Assembly: GCF_041261205.1 (NCBI RefSeq)
Contig: NZ_JBGCCH010000026.1
Span: forward strand, 62,001 to 126,000
DNA from: Catenulispora sp. MAP5-51
GTDB lineage: Bacteria; Actinomycetota; Actinomycetes; Streptomycetales; Catenulisporaceae
Direction: 5' to 3'
DNA length: 64,000 nucleotides
The notes beneath the pieces are model-generated. The model was given only the letters and a program-made list of their open reading frames with translations, was not told the DNA's origin and did not search any database. Below, piece by piece: positions 34,009 to 43,410 of this stretch (its first letter is position 1; each line of letters starts with the position of its first letter). The position numbers and the translations under genes were made by a program.

Positions 34009-36162
34009 ATGAGCGAGCAGAACCACATCGGCTGGGACAAGGACGCCGACGGCGTGGTCACCCTGACCATGGACGCCCCCGGCCAGTCCGCCAACACCAT
34101 GAACCGCGCCTTCGTCGAGGCCCTCGGCCCGGTCCTGGACCGGTTGGAGGCCGAGAAGGACGAGATCGCGGGCGTCGTGGTCACCAGCGCCAAGAAGACC
34201 TTCTTCGCCGGCGGGGATCTCAATGAGCTGATCCAGGCCCGCCCCGAGGACGCCGCCGACATCATGGCGCGCAACATGCTGATCAAGGCGCAGCTGCGGC
34301 GCCTGGAGACGTTCGGCAGGCCGGTCGCGGCGGCGATCAACGGCGCGGCGCTCGGCGGCGGTTTCGAGATCGCGCTGTCGTGTCATCACCGGGTCGCCCT
34401 GGACGCTAAGGGCTCTGAGATCGGCTTCCCCGAGGTGACGCTGGGCCTGCTGCCCGGCGCCGGGGGAGTGGTGCGTTCGGTGCGCCTTCTCGGCATCACG
34501 GACGCGCTTCTCAAGGTCCTGCTTCAGGGTCAGCGGTACAAGCCGCAGGCGGCGCTCGAAAACGGCCTGGTGCATGAGGTCGTGGCCACTCCTGAGGAGA
34601 TGCTGGCCGCCGCCAAGGCGTGGGTGTCGGCCAATCCTGAAGCCAAGCAGCCGTGGGATGTCGCCGGCTACCGGATCCCCGGCGGCGACCCGAAGAACCC
34701 GAAGTTCGCCGCGAACCTGCCGGCGTTCCCGGCGAACCTGCGCAAGCAGCTCAAGGGCGCGAACTACCCGGCGCCGCGCGACATCATGGCCGCCGCGGTC
34801 GAGGGCGCGCGCGTGGACTTCGACAACGCGATGATCGTCGAGGCGCGCTACTTCGTCGAGCTGGTGACCGGTCAGGTCGCGAAGAACATGACGCAGGCGT
34901 TCTTCTTCGACATGCAGAAGGTCACCAACGGCGCCTCGCGTCCGGCGGGTTTTGAGCCGTGGCAGGCGTCCAAGGTCGCGGTGCTCGGCGCGGGCATGAT
35001 GGGTGCCGGGATCGCCTACGTCTGCGCGCGTGCCGGGATCGAGGTCGTGCTGAAGGACGTCAGCGTCGAGGCCGCCGAGAAGGGCAAGGCGTACTCGGCC
35101 GGGATCCTGGACAAGGCCGTGTCACGCGGGAAGATGACGCGCGAGGCCGCCGACGCCGTCCTGGCCCGCATCCACCCGACCGCCGACCCCGCGGACGCCT
35201 CCGGCGCGGACCTGGTCATCGAGGCCGTCTTCGAGTCGCCGGAGCTCAAGGGCAAGGTCTTCCAGGAGATCCAGGACGTCCTGGCCCCCGACGCGCTGCT
35301 GGGCTCCAACACCTCCACGCTGCCGATCACCGGCCTGGCCCACGCGGTCACGCGCCCGGCGGACTTCATCGGCCTGCACTTCTTCTCCCCGGTGGACAAG
35401 ATGCCGCTGCTGGAGATCATCGTCGGCGAGCAGACCTCCGACGCGGCCATCGCCAAGGCCTTCGACCTGGCCCGCCAGATCAAGAAGACCCCGATCATCG
35501 TCAACGACAGCCGCGGCTTCTTCACCTCCCGCGTCATCGGCCGCTTCCTGGACGAGGCCATGGCGATGGTGAACGAGGGCCTGCCCCCGGCCTCCATCGA
35601 GCAGGCCGGCTCCCAGGCCGGCTACCCGGCCCCGCCGCTGCAGCTGATGGACGAGCTGACCCTCACCCTTCCGCAGAAGATCCGCAACGAGGCCCGCGCC
35701 GCCGCCGGGCAGGACTGGGTCGAGCACGGCTCCGAGGCCGTCATCAACCGCATGGTCGACGACTTCGGCCGCGGCGGCCGCTCCGCCGGCGCGGGCTTCT
35801 ACGACTACGCGGACGGCAAGCGCACCACCCTGTGGCCGGGCCTGCCCGAGGCCTTCCCGGCGCAGGCCGAGATCCCGTTCGAGGACATGCAGGAGCGCAT
35901 GCTCTTCGCCGAGGCCCTGGACAGCGTCCGCTGCCTGGACGAGGGTGTCCTGCGCTCGGTCGCCGAGGCGAACATCGGCTCCATCCTCGGCATCGGCTTC
36001 CCCGCCTGGACCGGCGGCGTGATCCAGTACATCAACGGCTACGACGGCGGCGTCACAGGCTTCGTGGCGCGAGCCAAGGAACTGCACGAGAAGTACGGCG
36101 AGCGCTTCGCCGTACCGCAGTCGCTGATCGAGAAGGCCGAGCGCGGGGAGCGGATCGAGTAG
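34009..36162 (+). CDS. fadB: Fatty-acid oxidation multifunctional protein: enoyl-CoA hydratase plus 3-hydroxyacyl-CoA dehydrogenase
   Basis: 717 residues from ATG 34009 with GAGGA before it. The hydratase/isomerase half has the oxyanion strands [13 protein letters not shown] and [15 protein letters not shown] and the glutamate region [18 protein letters not shown]. The dehydrogenase half starts near 323 with [16 protein letters not shown] and has [27 protein letters not shown] and [10 protein letters not shown]. It hydrates enoyl-CoA and oxidises the product with NAD. It probably forms the alpha subunit of a complex with the upstream thiolase. Confidence 0.94.
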   Translation: MSEQNHIGWDKDADGVVTLTMDAPGQSANTMNRAFVEALGPVLDRLEAEKDEIAGVVVTSAKKTFFAGGDLNELIQARPEDAADIMARNMLIKAQLRRLETFGRPVAAAINGAALGGGFEIALSCHHRVALDAKGSEIGFPEVTLGLLPGAGGVVRSVRLLGITDALLKVLLQGQRYKPQAALENGLVHEVVATPEEMLAAAKAWVSANPEAKQPWDVAGYRIPGGDPKNPKFAANLPAFPANLRKQLKGANYPAPRDIMAAAVEGARVDFDNAMIVEARYFVELVTGQVAKNMTQAFFFDMQKVTNGASRPAGFEPWQASKVAVLGAGMMGAGIAYVCARAGIEVVLKDVSVEAAEKGKAYSAGILDKAVSRGKMTREAADAVLARIHPTADPADASGADLVIEAVFESPELKGKVFQEIQDVLAPDALLGSNTSTLPITGLAHAVTRPADFIGLHFFSPVDKMPLLEIIVGEQTSDAAIAKAFDLARQIKKTPIIVNDSRGFFTSRVIGRFLDEAMAMVNEGLPPASIEQAGSQAGYPAPPLQLMDELTLTLPQKIRNEARAAAGQDWVEHGSEAVINRMVDDFGRGGRSAGAGFYDYADGKRTTLWPGLPEAFPAQAEIPFEDMQERMLFAEALDSVRCLDEGVLRSVAEANIGSILGIGFPAWTGGVIQYINGYDGGVTGFVARAKELHEKYGERFAVPQSLIEKAERGERIE

Positions 36163-36187
36163 TCCGCGAGGAGGCAAGGCCGGTGGC

Positions 36188-36225
36188 GGCGCCGGGGCGG
36201 GTTCGTGACAGAACCACCCGGCGCC
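36188..36225 (+). terminator. Hairpin after the beta-oxidation operon
   Basis: GGCGCCGGG (36188-36196) pairs with CCCGGCGCC-like bases at 36217-36225, and an inner GGTTC/GAACC continues the stem. It lies 25 bp past the fadB stop. The rest of the gap to 36328 holds no gene I can support. Confidence 0.6.
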
Positions 36226-36328
36226 GTCCGGCGTTCGTCGTCGCCCGGAACGGGGCTGCCGGCCGAGTGATCGCCATCGCCAGGCCCCCGCGATGACGTG
36301 TGGGGTGTCGCCCTCTACGATGACAGCC

Positions 36329-37087
36329 ATGAGGGGGAGACTGTCTTTGCTGATCCTGACCGGTGCGCTCGCTGCGGGGTGCACTTCGCAGGGCACTGTG
36401 GGGCCCGCGCCCGGCGCGGGTTCGGGCCCGGGTGCGAGCACCGGTTCGCACTCGAGCGCCACCGGTGCGCCGACTTCGGGCTCGTCGCCGTCCGGCACGG
36501 CGTCCGGTTCGCAGACCGGCGGCGGCTCCGTCCCGGGCGAGGACGCGACCGTGGTGGTCGGCACCGGCAAGGTCAAGGTCACCATCTACGAGGACTACCG
36601 CTGCCCGCCGTGCAAGGCGGTCCACGACCAGCTGCAGCCGGTGATCAACGCCAAGCTCGCCGCGGCGGGCATCCAGGTGGAGTACCACGCCGTGGACCTG
36701 GTCGACCACAGCGGCAGCGGCGGCAAGGGCTCCCTGGCCGCCGCGAACGCCGCCAGCTGCGCCTTCCAGGCCGCCAAGTTCCAGCCCTACCGCGAGGCCC
36801 TGTTCGCCGCGCAGCCCGCCGACGAGACCGTCGACGCCTTCGCCGATCCGGCCAAGCTGATCAGCGTCGCCCAGACCGTCCCGGGCCTGGACAGCCCCAC
36901 CTTCGAGGCCTGCGTCCGTACCCAGCCCTTCGCCGGCTCGATCGAGAACACGTACACCGCGGAGTTCGCCTCGAACAAGATGCAGGGCGTGCCGTCGGTG
37001 CTGATCAACGGCACGCAGTGGCCGGTGCCGAGCTCCGGGGACCTGGCCACGGCGTTCAAGCAGGCGCTGGCCGCCGCAGGGGCCTGA
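36329..37087 (+). CDS. DsbA-like thioredoxin-fold lipoprotein
   Basis: 252 residues. A lipoprotein signal ends LAAGC (Cys18), followed by a long Gly/Ser/Thr linker of about 55 residues. The thioredoxin-fold domain has the active site YRCPPC, a helical insertion, and a cis-proline region MQGVPSVLINGT. Such membrane-tethered DsbA-like proteins (DUF DSBA type in actinobacteria) oxidise or isomerise disulfides outside the membrane. I chose ATG 36329 because it gives a compact signal; 36320 is possible. It stands alone. Confidence 0.85.
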   Translation: MRGRLSLLILTGALAAGCTSQGTVGPAPGAGSGPGASTGSHSSATGAPTSGSSPSGTASGSQTGGGSVPGEDATVVVGTGKVKVTIYEDYRCPPCKAVHDQLQPVINAKLAAAGIQVEYHAVDLVDHSGSGGKGSLAAANAASCAFQAAKFQPYREALFAAQPADETVDAFADPAKLISVAQTVPGLDSPTFEACVRTQPFAGSIENTYTAEFASNKMQGVPSVLINGTQWPVPSSGDLATAFKQALAAAGA

Positions 37088-37104
37088 TCCGGTCGCCGGA
37101 CCAG

Positions 37105-38229
37105 CTAGGTCAACCCGCCGAAGAACTCGGCGATGTCCCCGGCCAGCAAGTCCGGCTGCTCCATCGCCGCGAAATGCCCGCCGCGCGGGAAAGCCGTCCA
37201 CCGCCGCACCTGGTACAACCGCTCGTACCAGGAGCGCGGCACCTGGCCCTCGGGCACGAACTCGTTCGCGAACACCGCCATCGCGGTCGGCACCCGGACC
37301 CGGTCCTCCGGTCCGATCGGGCTGCCGTGCCATCGGTTGTCGTAGTAGTCGCGCATCGAGGCGGTGATGGAGTCGGTCGCCCACCACAGCGTCAGCATCG
37401 TCAGCAGGCTGTCGCGCCCGAATGTGCCGTCCAGGTCGCCGCCGCTGTCCGACCAGGAGCGCCACTTGTCCAGCACCCACGCCGCCAGGCCCGCGGGGGA
37501 GTCGTTCAGCCCGTAGCCGAGCGTCTGCGGACGCGTGGACTGCACCGCGCTGTAGCCGCGCTCGGTCTCCTCCCAGCGCGACAACTGCGCCAGGTACGCC
37601 TGCTCCTCGCCGGTCAGCGGCGGCGTGCCGGGGCCGGTGTACGGCTCCATCTCCGGCGTGCTCAGATGGATCCCGATCACGCGCTCGGGTTCCAGCAGCG
37701 CCATATGCGTGGCCACACCGGCTCCGAAGTCGCCGCCGCAGGCGCCGTACCGCTCGTACCCGAGCCCCCGCATGAGCCGGTGCCACATCCCCGCCACGTA
37801 CCGCCGGTCCACACCGACCTGCGCCGGACGCTGCGAGAACACGTATCCCGGCAGCGAGGGCACCACCAGGTCGAACCGGTCGCCGAGCCGGTCCACCAGT
37901 CCCAGCATCTCCGCGAACGTGCTGGGCCAGCCGTGCGTCAGGATCAACGGGGTCCGCTCGTCGCCGCTGCCACAGTGATGTACGAAGTGGATCCGCACCC
38001 CATCGACCTCAGCCACCTGATGCCGATACCGATTGAGCTCACGTTCCGCAGCGCGCCAGTCGAACCCATCGGCCCAATAGGCCAACAACTCGCGCAGATA
38101 CCCCACCTCGACGCCCTGACTCCACGCCTCCCCGGGCGCCGCCTCCGGCCACCGGGTCCGCCCGATCCGCTCCCGCAGATCGGTCAGGACCTCGTCCGGC
38201 ACGGAGACGGTGAAAGGATCAACGCGCAT
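37105..38229 (-). CDS. Epoxide hydrolase (EHN plus alpha/beta-hydrolase)
   Basis: 374 residues. The first 100 residues match the EHN domain (FTVSVPDEVLTDLRERIGRTRWP). The alpha/beta-hydrolase core has the oxyanion motif HGWPSTF, the nucleophilic Asp in GGDFGAGV and the catalytic His in RGGHFAAMEQPD. It would open epoxides to diols; the physiological substrate is unknown. Start ATG 38229 is preferred over 38256 because it starts at the domain. It is convergent with the DsbA-like gene and downstream of a lipoprotein gene on the same strand. Confidence 0.9.
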   Translation of the reverse strand: MRVDPFTVSVPDEVLTDLRERIGRTRWPEAAPGEAWSQGVEVGYLRELLAYWADGFDWRAAERELNRYRHQVAEVDGVRIHFVHHCGSGDERTPLILTHGWPSTFAEMLGLVDRLGDRFDLVVPSLPGYVFSQRPAQVGVDRRYVAGMWHRLMRGLGYERYGACGGDFGAGVATHMALLEPERVIGIHLSTPEMEPYTGPGTPPLTGEEQAYLAQLSRWEETERGYSAVQSTRPQTLGYGLNDSPAGLAAWVLDKWRSWSDSGGDLDGTFGRDSLLTMLTLWWATDSITASMRDYYDNRWHGSPIGPEDRVRVPTAMAVFANEFVPEGQVPRSWYERLYQVRRWTAFPRGGHFAAMEQPDLLAGDIAEFFGGLT

Positions 38230-38284
38230 CGCCCCATGATAGGAAGCCGCACCCACAATGTGAGCTGGTCCGAGCCAATCCAGG

Positions 38285-38761
38285 CTAATCCTTGCAGTAC
38301 GGGCTCTGGTTCGACGTGGTGAGGCTGACCAGCTTCCACTTGTCGTCGTCCGACAAGACGTTCACCCTGATGCACGCGTGCTGATTCGCCGCGTCCTTGG
38401 CCGCGTGCGCCACATAGTCCAAGCTCACGCCCTCGCCGAGCAGGCACAGGATCCCGCCGCACAGGACCGTCACGGCCGCGTGCAGCGCCACCGTGCTCAG
38501 GATCGGGTGGTCGGCGATCGTGGTGGACAGGGTCTTGGTGTCCCCGCGCGAGACGAAGCGCACGCACGGCGGTGCCCCGCAGATCTTCTGCGCCTGGCCG
38601 GTCGTCGGCGCCGAGGAGGCCGCCACGACCGTCGTGCCGCCGGAGGATCCCGAGGAAGAGTCCGAATCAGCGGTCGATTGGCACGCTGCCACGAAGAGCA
38701 TCAGCACCGTCAGGATCAGCGCCAAGCCGGCCCGGCTCCGGGCAGCCGTGTGCTCGCCCAT
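38285..38761 (-). CDS. Lipoprotein of unknown function
   Basis: 158 residues from ATG 38761 with a G-rich ribosome site. A lipoprotein signal ends VAACQ (Cys27) and is followed by a Ser/Gly/Thr linker. The mature part has six cysteines (CGAPPC, VLCGGILC, HACI, PYCK) and a Ala/Leu-rich helix; the paired spacing suggests three disulfides. I do not recognise a family. It lies 55 bp upstream of the epoxide hydrolase, same strand, but nothing links them functionally. Confidence 0.7.
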   Translation of the reverse strand: MGEHTAARSRAGLALILTVLMLFVAACQSTADSDSSSGSSGGTTVVAASSAPTTGQAQKICGAPPCVRFVSRGDTKTLSTTIADHPILSTVALHAAVTVLCGGILCLLGEGVSLDYVAHAAKDAANQHACIRVNVLSDDDKWKLVSLTTSNQSPYCKD

Positions 38762-38842
38762 GTCCCCACCCCCACAATTCGTCACAGGCTTCGCGGATAA
38801 CCCTAGCGTGGCGGTGCTCTCTGTTCCCGGGTGATGAGTCCC

Positions 38843-38871
38843 TTGACGTCCCGCGGCCCTCTGGGTAGGTT
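38843..38871 (+). promoter_or_regulatory. Promoter of the GH9 gene
   Basis: TTGACG (38843-38848), a 17-bp spacer and TAGGTT (38866-38871) form a housekeeping-type promoter 50 bp before the start codon. Confidence 0.65.
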
Positions 38872-38886
38872 CACCGGCACATTCTC

Positions 38887-38905
38887 GTTAGGAAGCTTTC
38901 CTAAC
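38887..38905. promoter_or_regulatory. Operator palindrome between promoter and GH9 start
   Basis: GTTAGGAA and TTCCTAAC are perfect 8-bp arms around GCT. It lies about 15 bp past the -10 box and directly before the AAGGAGG ribosome site (38907-38913), ideal for a roadblock repressor. Its symmetry suggests a sugar-responsive repressor; which one is not shown. Confidence 0.7.
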
Positions 38906-38922
38906 CAAGGAGGGGCACCCCC

Positions 38923-40893
38923 ATGGTTTCCAGGGCACGACCGCGCGTCCGCCGCCGCAAGACGGTCGCCGCGCTCACCGCCGTCGGCCTGGCCGGCCTC
39001 ACCGTCGGCGCCGCCACCGTCCTGTCGCAGAGCGCGCAGGCGGCGCTTGTCCAGAAGGCGCAGACCACCGGGCTGGTCCGCGTCGACCAGGCCGGGTACC
39101 TGGCCGGCGAGGTGAAGCAGGCGTACCTGATGACCGGCGGGGCCGTGTCCGGGGCGACGTTCTCGGTGCTGGACGCCGGCGGCAAGTCAGTGCTCACCGG
39201 CAAGGTCGGGGGAACCAGCCTGGGCAAGTGGAACACCGCCTACCCGGACGTCTACCCGATCGTCTTCAGCGGTCTGAAAACGCCGGGGACCTACCACATC
39301 GCCGTCGCCGGCAGCGCCTCCGGGACCTCGCCGTCGTTCACCGTCACCGGCGCCGACTCGCTGTACGGCAAGCTGGTCACCGACGGCGTCACCTTCTTCC
39401 AGACCCAGCGCGACGGTTCGGACGTCATCCCCGGCGCCCTGGACCGCAAGCCCTCGCACCTGAACGACTCCTCGGCGAGCATCTACGCCTGGCCGAAGTT
39501 CGCCGCCGGCGGCTCGGACGCCATCACCACCTCCGACCTGACCAAGCTGTCCGGCACAGTCGACGTCTCCGGGGGCTGGTTCGATGCCGGGGACTACCTG
39601 AAGTTCTCCAACAACGAGGCCTTCGGCGACATCACACTGCTGGCCGCGCAGCGCGCCCTGGGCTCGGCGGCCCCGGCCACCCTGACCGCCGAGGCGCACT
39701 ACGGCGAGACCTGGCTGAACAAGGCCTGGAACCAGAACACGAAGACGCTGGTCCTCCAGGTCGGCATCGGCTCGGGCAACTCCGCGGGCACCTTCTTCGG
39801 CGACCACGACTTGTGGCGGCTGCCGCAGAAGGACGACGGCGACACCGCCACCGCCGACCGCTACGCCGCCGCGCACCGCCCGGCGTTCCTGGCCGCAAGC
39901 CCTGGCGCGAAAATCAGCCCGAACATCGCCGGCCGCGTGGCCGCCGCGTTCGCGCTGGCCGCGCAGGTGGACGCCGCCGCCAACCCCAAGCAGGCCGCCG
40001 CCGAATACCAGGCCGCCGCCTCGGTCTACGCCCAGGCCGACACCACCGCCCCGCCGAGCCCCCTGACCACCGCGCTGCCGAACGCGTACTACCCCGAGTC
40101 GATCTGGCACGACGCGATGGAGCTCGGCGGCACCGAACTCGCCCTGGCCGCGCAGAAGCTGGGCCACAGCCCTTCGGCGTACCTGTCGCAGGCGGCCACC
40201 TACGCCAAGGACTACATCGCCTCCGACACCGGCGACACGTTCAACCTCTACGACAACAGCGCCCTGGCCCACGCCGACCTGATCAAGGCGATCAAAGCCG
40301 CGGGCAACCCCTCGGGCCTGGCCGTCACCCCGGCGGCGCTGACCGCCGACCTGAAGCGCCAGGTGCAGTCGGCGGCGAGCAAGGCGGCCTCCGATGTCTT
40401 CCACGCCGGCGGTAACTACGCCGACTTCGACGTCGACGCCCACACCTTCGGCTTCCTCACCGAGGAGGCGCTGTACCGGCAGGCCAGCGGCGACACCTCG
40501 TTCCAGGCCTTCGCCACCGAGCAGCGCGACTGGCTGCTGGGGGCCAACGCCTGGGGGCTGGCGTTCATGGTGGGGGAGGGCAGCAACTTCCCCAAGTGCA
40601 TGCAGCACCAGGTGGCCAACCTGTCCGGCAGCCTGACCGGCACCGGCGCGATCGCCACCGGCGCGGTGATGAACGGCCCGAACAACACCAGCAACTTCTC
40701 CGGCGGCCTGGGCTCCTACCAGGACGGGATGAAGCAGTGCCCGGCCGGCGGCACCGACGCGTACAACAAGTTCACCGGCCACAGCAGCCGTTTCTCCGAC
40801 GACGTCCGCTCCTGGCAGACCGACGAACCGGCGCTGGACATGACCGGCTCTGCGGTCCTGGGCGCGGCGATGCAGGAGGTGCTGGGCGGCTGA
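38923..40893 (+). CDS. Secreted glycoside hydrolase family 9 (endoglucanase type)
   Basis: 656 residues. A twin-Arg-like basic start and signal (RRRKTVAALTAVGLAGL, ending SAQA) precede an Ig-like CelD_N domain (VRVDQAGYLAGEVKQAYL). The (alpha/alpha)6 catalytic domain carries the aspartates in DVSGGWFDAGDYLKF and the acid Glu in WQTDEPALDMTG near the C-terminus. GH9 enzymes invert beta-1,4-glucan bonds. No cellulose-binding module is visible. A clear promoter and operator precede it and a 14-bp terminator follows, so it is monocistronic and probably sugar-regulated. Confidence 0.92.
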   Translation: MVSRARPRVRRRKTVAALTAVGLAGLTVGAATVLSQSAQAALVQKAQTTGLVRVDQAGYLAGEVKQAYLMTGGAVSGATFSVLDAGGKSVLTGKVGGTSLGKWNTAYPDVYPIVFSGLKTPGTYHIAVAGSASGTSPSFTVTGADSLYGKLVTDGVTFFQTQRDGSDVIPGALDRKPSHLNDSSASIYAWPKFAAGGSDAITTSDLTKLSGTVDVSGGWFDAGDYLKFSNNEAFGDITLLAAQRALGSAAPATLTAEAHYGETWLNKAWNQNTKTLVLQVGIGSGNSAGTFFGDHDLWRLPQKDDGDTATADRYAAAHRPAFLAASPGAKISPNIAGRVAAAFALAAQVDAAANPKQAAAEYQAAASVYAQADTTAPPSPLTTALPNAYYPESIWHDAMELGGTELALAAQKLGHSPSAYLSQAATYAKDYIASDTGDTFNLYDNSALAHADLIKAIKAAGNPSGLAVTPAALTADLKRQVQSAASKAASDVFHAGGNYADFDVDAHTFGFLTEEALYRQASGDTSFQAFATEQRDWLLGANAWGLAFMVGEGSNFPKCMQHQVANLSGSLTGTGAIATGAVMNGPNNTSNFSGGLGSYQDGMKQCPAGGTDAYNKFTGHSSRFSDDVRSWQTDEPALDMTGSAVLGAAMQEVLGG

Positions 40894-40910
40894 GCCCCGT
40901 CCAGCACCTC

Positions 40911-40946
40911 CTTCGGCCCCTGATGCTGGCGGATCAGGGGCCGAAG
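40911..40946. terminator. 14-bp hairpin between convergent GH9 and WD40 genes
   Basis: CTTCGGCCCCTGAT (40911-40924) and its exact complement (40933-40946) enclose 8 nt. The stem includes the stop codon of the WD40 gene (40934-40936) and can terminate transcription from both sides. Confidence 0.8.
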
Positions 40947-42715
40947 TCGATGGTGATGGCCCCGCGGCGGTGTCCGACGATCAGCGTCCCGCCCTCGGCG
41001 GCCAGCGCCGTGACCGTGACCCCGACCTCGACGGTGACCACGTCGTCGGTCCCGGGCTCCCAGACCCGCAGGCTCCGTCCATCACTGGCGCAGACGACCA
41101 CCAGGACGCGGCCGTCGGGGTGGGTCGTCCCGACCATGGCGACGGGAGCCCGTTTCGTGGGGTCCGGCGGCAGCGTCACGCCGGTGGGCTTCCAGGTGGC
41201 CGGGTCCCACAGCGCGATGGAACCGTCGCGGCCGGCAATGGCCAGCAGCGCGCGATCACCGTCCGGGACCGCGGCTATGAGCTCGCCGACCGGACGGTCG
41301 CGTGTCGGACTCAGCTCGGCGTCCCAGGGATCTGACACCTGCGGATCCCACAGGTGCACCTCGCGGTCCCGGGCCACGGCCGCGACCGCCGTGTGCCCGG
41401 CCGCCAGCGGGAGGCCGATGATCGCCGTGAGGTCCCGGCCGCGGGGATTGAGGCCGCCCCGTACTGTCGTGCTCAGTGGGTCGCGGAGTTTCGCCCAGCC
41501 GCGATCGGTGGCGGTGGCGAACAGGGTCCGGCCGTCGGGCATGGGGACGGCGCAGATCCCGACCAGCGCGCCGGTCGCGTTGCCGACCGGGGCTTGCAGC
41601 GGTACGGACTCCTCCTCCGGCGCGTACGGATCCCAGAGCCCGACGGCTCCGGAGTCGCCGCCGCTGGCCAGCAGGGTCCGGCCGTCGGACAGTGGGACCG
41701 CCGCCAGCGTCCGGATGCGGTCCGGATGGCCGGTCAGCGCCTTACCGTACGGCTCACCGGTGGCCAGGTCCCACAGGTGGATCAGCTTTCCGTTCCCGCC
41801 ACCGGCGACGAGTGTCGGGTGGCCGGCACGGGCGATGAGCGCCACCGCGTCGATCCCTGAGCCTTCAGAGGAAAGCAGGGTTCTTTTATAGGTCTCCACG
41901 GAGACCGGTCGAGGCGCGGGGAGAGCGGAGGCCGGCAGAGGAGTCTCCTGCGTGCTGTCGGCCAGCGGACGCGCATCTTCGCGCCGCGCCTCTGAACAAT
42001 CAGCGACGGTCCAGTCGTTGCCGCAGTAGTCGCAGTGGCAGCCTCCGGTGAGCTTCAGCAACTCCCGGGCCCACTCCAGCCCGGCCCACCGAGGTGTGCT
42101 CCGTACCGCGACGATGACGGCGACCAGGCACAGCACCGCTTCGGCCGGCGCATCCGCGGGGACCCCGGCGGCTGCCACGGCAGCGGCGATGTCGAGGAAC
42201 GGGGACCACGCCGCATCCAGACCGCCGCTGTCGCGCGCCTGCTCCACCAAGGCGACGGCGGCACCCCAGGGCCCTGCATCCGGCGTCTCGATCCGAGGCA
42301 GCCCTAGACCGACGGGGAAAATCTCGCTGTCGATCTCCGCGTCGCACCCGGGACAGATGAGTTCTATGGAGAGTTCGGGAGGAGCGAGGTGGTTCCACAG
42401 CATGCGGCCGACCCGGTGCCCGGCGAAGGCGACACAGGCCAGTGCCAGATCGGCGCACTGTCTGGTCGACAGCTCGGCGGAGATCAGGGTGCGCAACGCT
42501 GCCTGTTCCGCACGCCGCAGCCAGACCTCGGACGCGGCCGCCTCGTCATCGGGAATCTCCTCATCCCGTTCCGCGGTATAGAGGTACCCGATGTCGATCC
42601 AGAGGTCGGCCAGGGTCTCGGGGGCGAGCGCCTGCGCCTCCTCGACCATGTGGGAGGCGGCGGCAAAGGCCTCGCTCTGCGGAACCTCGTGGTGCAGCAG
42701 CGCTTCGTCGATCAT
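40934..42715 (-). CDS. WD40-repeat protein with helical N-terminus and Cys-pair motifs
   Basis: 593 residues. Residues 1-110 and 140-220 are helical and resemble no enzyme I know. Two cysteine pairs, CPGC near 120 and CHCDYC near 228, could bind one zinc. From about 275 on there are six or seven WD-type blades ending in LWDLATG, LWDPYAP, LWDPQV, LWDPATW or VWEPG. WD40 propellers are protein-docking platforms. No kinase or NTPase domain is fused, unlike many actinobacterial WD40 proteins. Lone gene followed by a terminator. Function unknown. Confidence 0.8.
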   Translation of the reverse strand: MIDEALLHHEVPQSEAFAAASHMVEEAQALAPETLADLWIDIGYLYTAERDEEIPDDEAAASEVWLRRAEQAALRTLISAELSTRQCADLALACVAFAGHRVGRMLWNHLAPPELSIELICPGCDAEIDSEIFPVGLGLPRIETPDAGPWGAAVALVEQARDSGGLDAAWSPFLDIAAAVAAAGVPADAPAEAVLCLVAVIVAVRSTPRWAGLEWARELLKLTGGCHCDYCGNDWTVADCSEARREDARPLADSTQETPLPASALPAPRPVSVETYKRTLLSSEGSGIDAVALIARAGHPTLVAGGGNGKLIHLWDLATGEPYGKALTGHPDRIRTLAAVPLSDGRTLLASGGDSGAVGLWDPYAPEEESVPLQAPVGNATGALVGICAVPMPDGRTLFATATDRGWAKLRDPLSTTVRGGLNPRGRDLTAIIGLPLAAGHTAVAAVARDREVHLWDPQVSDPWDAELSPTRDRPVGELIAAVPDGDRALLAIAGRDGSIALWDPATWKPTGVTLPPDPTKRAPVAMVGTTHPDGRVLVVVCASDGRSLRVWEPGTDDVVTVEVGVTVTALAAEGGTLIVGHRRGAITIDFGP

Positions 42716-42736
42716 GCGCGCACGTTAGCAGCGGCC

Positions 42737-43243
42737 TCAGACCGTCGGGGGGTTCCGGAACACCACCCAGCGCATGACGCAGTACATGTACGCCCCCTCG
42801 GCGAGCCCCGACAGAATGCGCGCCACGGTGTACCCGACCCCCATCGCGGTCAGGCCACTGCCGACCCCGAGCACGAACACCAGATAGTTCACCCCGACCG
42901 CCACCGCATACTGAGCGGTCTGCGCCCCCAGCGCACCGTGCGACCGGAAGTTGAACGCCCGGTTCAGCACGAAGCTCAGCGCGAACGCGGCCAGGTAGGA
43001 CACCGTGACCGCCGCCGGATACGGCCAGTGCAGCAGCCGGTGCGCCAGCGTCAGCAGGACCAGGTCCACCGAGAAGGTGAACCCGTTGATGACCGCGAAC
43101 CCGAGCAGGCTCGGCGCCACGACGCGCGAGAGCCCGAACGGCAGCCGGCGCACCACGGCGGCCATCAGCGCGGTGAAGCGTTGCCCGCGGCGGGTCGCGC
43201 GGTCGGTGGGCGGGGGAGCGACGGCGATGTTGTCCTGCGGCAC
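42737..43243 (-). CDS. GtrA-family membrane protein
   Basis: 168 residues with four hydrophobic helices. The family pattern is seen in LLGFAVINGFTFSVDLVLL, VTVSYLAAFALSFVLNRAFNFR and the C-terminal FRN. GtrA-like proteins are thought to flip or handle lipid-linked sugars for cell-surface glycosylation. It lies 21 bp before the WD40 gene on the other side of its start (both minus strand, GtrA downstream in coordinates and upstream in transcription). No glycosyltransferase partner is present. Confidence 0.85.
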   Translation of the reverse strand: MPQDNIAVAPPPTDRATRRGQRFTALMAAVVRRLPFGLSRVVAPSLLGFAVINGFTFSVDLVLLTLAHRLLHWPYPAAVTVSYLAAFALSFVLNRAFNFRSHGALGAQTAQYAVAVGVNYLVFVLGVGSGLTAMGVGYTVARILSGLAEGAYMYCVMRWVVFRNPPTV

Positions 43244-43410
43244 GCCGGAAGACTAGTCGGGCGAGCGGTCTTCTCGGCGAACATCCGGCAACAGCCAGGC
43301 CGGTCGGCGCGCTCGCCGACGCGTGCTCCGCCGCCCCTGCTCCGCGGCGAAGCGCCTGCCCCTCCGGCCCGCTTGGCCCGCCCGGCCCGCCCAGCCCGCG
43401 CGTGCCCCGC
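43244..43410. other. GC-rich intergenic stretch
   Basis: 167 bp with runs of gcccg and no gene I can support. It holds the promoter of the GtrA gene and the 3' end of the ROK gene. Confidence 0.4.
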
